From contig JALNQF010000421.1 in assembly GCA_028456385.1 (NCBI GenBank), forward strand, positions 1 through 32,034: a DNA stretch of 32,034 nt. Reading direction: 5' to 3'. Within the stretch, counting starts at the first letter, position 1. Each line of letters begins with the position of its first letter. Below are positions 29,301-32,034 of the stretch, piece after piece. The position numbers and the translations under genes are program-made. Source of the DNA: Ophiosphaerella korrae (Eukaryota; Ascomycota; Dothideomycetes; Pleosporales; Phaeosphaeriaceae). The notes below the pieces were generated by a model. The model was not told the DNA's origin. It did no database searches and was given only the letters and a program-made list of their open reading frames with translations.

Positions 29301-31521
29301 TCATGTTGAAAGAGGCAACCCCTGCCAAGATGCTGTGAGCGACAGAGGAGAGCTGGCACGCGGTTCTGCATTAACATGCTCGAGGAGTTTTTGTAAAGTC
29401 CGCTTCGAACGTGCTGTCAGCTCTGCAGGAGAAAATCCATCGAGTGAAGCTTCTGTTGCTCTTTTACGGCTGCGAAAAGTACCATTGTCGACACCCAAAT
29501 CCAAGAGTCTTGCCGCAGTCCGAATTCCTCGTGCAAGAAATTCTGCAGGGCGTTGGGCGCTTTGCGAGATTCGCAACGTCTTGCGGACATGCGCCAATGC
29601 GTCTTGACCTGAGTCATCGCGATGATCTAAACGTGCACCCAAATTAATCAGGACATCGACAAGCTTTGGATAAGCCTTCCTAGCTGCGAATAAGAGGACC
29701 GTCATACCACTTCGCGAGCAGGTATTGATATTGGCACCTGCCAGAGCCAGTTGTTCAACTTTGGCGCATATATCATCCTCATTGCATTTCCGTTCGCACG
29801 CATTCTCAATCATATTCATTATCGGGGTACGGCCCTCGACATCATACCTGTTTATGTCTCGGGCCACTACATTGTTCGGGAAAGGTAGTGCGGGATGAGT
29901 GGTAGGTTCGTGGTAGTTCTCCTGTATATAGGCATGAAGAGGAGTTCTGCCATGTTGCTTTTCGTCCCGGAGTAAGCGCGTCGACAGATGCTCCACCACG
30001 TCAGGTTGGAACATTGATCGAACCTCTACGCTCCAGGCTGCATAATCGGGACGAGTAGACAGATAGTCGCTCAAAAATAGCCCTGCCCGATCGCGTAGCT
30101 GGGTAACGCGGTTGACTCGTTTTCTCCATTCGGAGTGTTGACTGATCATGCGCAAAAGCCAACGTATATCGAAGGCTGGTGAGGCACACGCGCAAAAAAG
30201 GAAGTGCCTGCCGTAGTTGTCGAGGCGATCGAAATTGAAGCTGTAAGTCCCGTCAAGCACGAACATCATACACTCAAATTTTGATAGATGAGGATGTGCA
30301 TGTGCGTAAGTAGGATCACACTGGCAGTTGTGAATTGATGTGATGGTGGGAGAACCAGCGGATGTATGTGCATGTTCAACAGCCACAAAAACCCGAGGAT
30401 CCAGAGAGTGAAGCCAAGTCTGGCCCGAAGAACCAATGAAATTGATATCAGGTACACGTTGAAATAGCTCAATGAGGACCTCCAGAGGAGCTCCAACTCG
30501 TGCCGCAAAAAAGAGTGCATCATTTTTATGTGGATCGAATAATGTGCCTGTAAAGCGTCCAATCCATAGTGAAGGGCTGCCACATCGCAGCAAGACTGAA
30601 GAGGTGGTGTCCGATGGTTCTGATCCAGCCTGGACAAGGTCACGGATGTACCGATGGATGCAATCGGATCCATGGGAACAGCATTGTTGAATTAAGGCAG
30701 CATTGTCCTGAGCATGCTGTTGTAGTCGCGCATCCAAGGCTTTCTTGACTCGAGCTTCCCGCGATTCGGCTGCTGCCTCTGTCCCTGTGAATAAGCATTC
30801 TAAATATCTGTCGCATGTATCGAATGTGCTTGACGAAAAGCGCCGATTCAGCACACTCATGAGATCAGAGACGAAGCTTGAGCTAAAGCTTTGAACGCTC
30901 AGTCTCTTCTTGACAATTGGTCTCACGATGGAGTTCTGAACTTCAACATCAAGAGTAGCGCGTCGAGCTTTTGATACTGGAGGGTTGACTGGCGTAGCGA
31001 CCATTTCGACCGGCCAGCAAGAGTGATCCCTTTCAGTAGCGCCACATGCCATGCATACGGCAGTATAGTCCCAATCTAATTCCAATGCTGTGTCCGTCTC
31101 CATTGTTGCCGGTCTTGTGATATCTGGGCTAGCAAAACCCGACAAGTGGGTGTTCACCGATCGGATGGGTGTAGGATCTTTCACTAGTAGGAACTGTTCA
31201 TGCGCAGGTTGCGGTGGGTCGACAGTCGGCATGTGCCTTTGTGTCTGGAGTGTAGACTTCTTTCTGCGACGTAAGGCCGCTCTGAGAAATGCGGCTCGAG
31301 CGCGCGCCGTACTTTCATTAGGAGACTGGAACCACTGGCCTGTCTCAGCAAGTAACTTCTTGACCAGTTGCTGGCAGCGTCGCTCTCTAAAGAATGTGAG
31401 TAGAAAACTAACACAGGCCAGTACCGGGGCCTTACTTGGCTAAGAACTGGCCACCACTCTTTTTATGGAGAAGTTGTAGAATACTCTTCAGATCCATACC
31501 ACAATGTCGTAGCAAGATCAT
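29301..31521 (-). CDS. Ankyrin-repeat protein
   Basis: Two exons on the minus strand (31,521-31,436 and 31,386-29,301) join across a 49-base intron (GTAAGG donor, CTCAC-like branch, TTTAG acceptor) to give 723 residues. The N-terminal 80 residues are Lys/Arg-rich and helical (LVKKLLAETGQWFQ, RARAAFLRAALRRRKKS). A Cys/His cluster CMACGATERDHSC at 140-152 (Cys140, Cys143, His150, Cys152) could bind zinc. Ankyrin repeats are clearest at about 541-627 (EGRTPIMNMIENA, LALAGANINTCSRSGMTVLLFAARK, LVDVLINLGARLDHRDDSGQDAL). Ankyrin proteins mediate protein contacts; no partner can be named. The start is uncertain: ATGs at 31,497, 31,521 and 31,800 are all in frame. The segment before 31,521 is Ser/Thr/Pro-rich and looks non-coding, so 31,521 was chosen. 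No inactivating change seen. Confidence 0.75.
31387..31435 (-). other. Intron of the ankyrin-repeat gene
   Basis: GTAAGG donor and TTCTTTAG acceptor on the minus strand, 49 bases, phase 2. Splicing joins GGQFLAK to ERRCQQLVKKLL, extending an open frame that otherwise has no upstream start. Confidence 0.7.
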
Positions 31522-31825
31522 TTTTCGTCCATGAATCTGAGTACTCCTTGGGCCTACCCAACTTCTTTCTTGCAGCAACTGGGCTCGATTGCCGAGCTCT
31601 TTTCTTGGTAACGGCCATTGCGATGGCGTGGGGAGGCTTGATTTGGAACTTTGGGTGTTGTTGAAAGGAGTCGTGAGTGCTGCGGAACCGAGAGCGAAGG
31701 ATATGAGGGGCTTACTGAAGCCATTGTTCGCAAGGCTGTGTCGTAAACTTGTTGCGTTCTCAGGAGAAACGCAAAAAGTACGGCGTGTGGCTTGACACAC
31801 ACGATCCGCATTCGACCACCACTAA
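31522..31825. other. Upstream region of the ankyrin-repeat gene
   Basis: The minus-strand frame remains open to an ATG at 31,800 but its composition is not clearly coding. Promoter is presumed here. Confidence 0.4.
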
Positions 31826-32034
31826 GGGCCTGTTCGGTGCGACGCGCTGAGACGGTCCTCAGCGCGCCGGGTAGTTGGCTCGAGTAGGTGGCCGAGGCCG
31901 CAGCGGCGGCGCGCGCCAGCGTTATGAATTTGGATGGACGTAAACTAGGTGTGTTCGGTGCAGACTTTTGTCCTCATCTCTTCAGCGCGTTAGTCTCTCG
32001 CGACTAAATCAACCTCATGGACCAGCCAGCTACG
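31826..32034 (+). mobile_element. Possible PIF/Harbinger-like element end, runs off the edge
   Basis: GGGCCTGTTCGGTGC starts right after TAA (31,823-31,825). PIF/Harbinger elements typically begin GGGCCTGTTYGG and duplicate a TWA trinucleotide, so both features fit. A related word GTGTTCGGTGC recurs at 31,951. The other end lies outside the window, so this cannot be confirmed. Confidence 0.4.

Overview
The window looks like part of a filamentous ascomycete (Pezizomycotina) genome. Three things point there: short introns (45-59 nt, GT...AG, with CTAAC/CTGAT-like branch sites), typical fungal accessory families (secreted GH32 invertase, HET domain, HNH_2 nuclease, DUF829/PaxU-like, ankyrin), and a large block of DNA destroyed by repeat-induced point mutation (RIP). 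No species call is attempted. 

Layout. (1) Positions 1-13,390 form an AT-rich block almost without CA/TG dinucleotides and without any usable ORF. Reading it with stops tolerated (TAA/TAG/TGA standing for lost CAA, CAG and TGG) shows transposon corpses: a Ty3/gypsy gag on the minus strand with its LTR (1-2,269), a chromodomain-bearing gypsy integrase on the plus strand (about 2,290-3,765), a second, different chromodomain gypsy integrase (about 5,345-6,300) followed by polypurine tract and LTR (6,945-7,383), another LTR of the same family (9,545-10,002), and a complete Fot1/pogo-like DNA transposon with inverted repeats and TA target duplication (10,578-12,425). A dispersed repeat (12,709-12,827) and a foldback element (13,007-13,214) follow. 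(2) Base composition changes abruptly near 13,390 and an intact secreted invertase-like GH32 gene with one intron lies at 14,127-15,862. (3) Positions 16,000-20,950 hold broken genes: a HET-domain pseudogene with many TGG-to-stop changes, an unrecognised gene broken by frame changes and an in-frame stop, and a DUF829/PaxU-like pseudogene with an internal deletion. (4) Positions 21,400-24,334 hold a small cysteine-containing candidate secreted protein and an apparently intact two-exon HNH_2 nuclease gene. (5) Positions 24,335-29,300 are gene-poor and carry an unclassified inverted-repeat family, a 5'-truncated second HET pseudogene, and a degenerate acidic ORF with a minisatellite. (6) An apparently intact ankyrin-repeat gene occupies 29,301-31,521, and a PIF/Harbinger-like terminal repeat begins at 31,826 and runs off the window. 

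The genes do not form a pathway or cluster. The best reading is an accessory, RIP-prone region in which a few functional genes (GH32, HNH_2, ankyrin, possibly the small secreted protein) stand among decaying ones. The most informative single observation is an internal before/after pair for RIP: 12,709-12,827 and 16,252-16,370 align without gaps over 119 bases and differ at 26 sites, every one C-to-T or G-to-A. I did not find evidence for a clearly new biological system.
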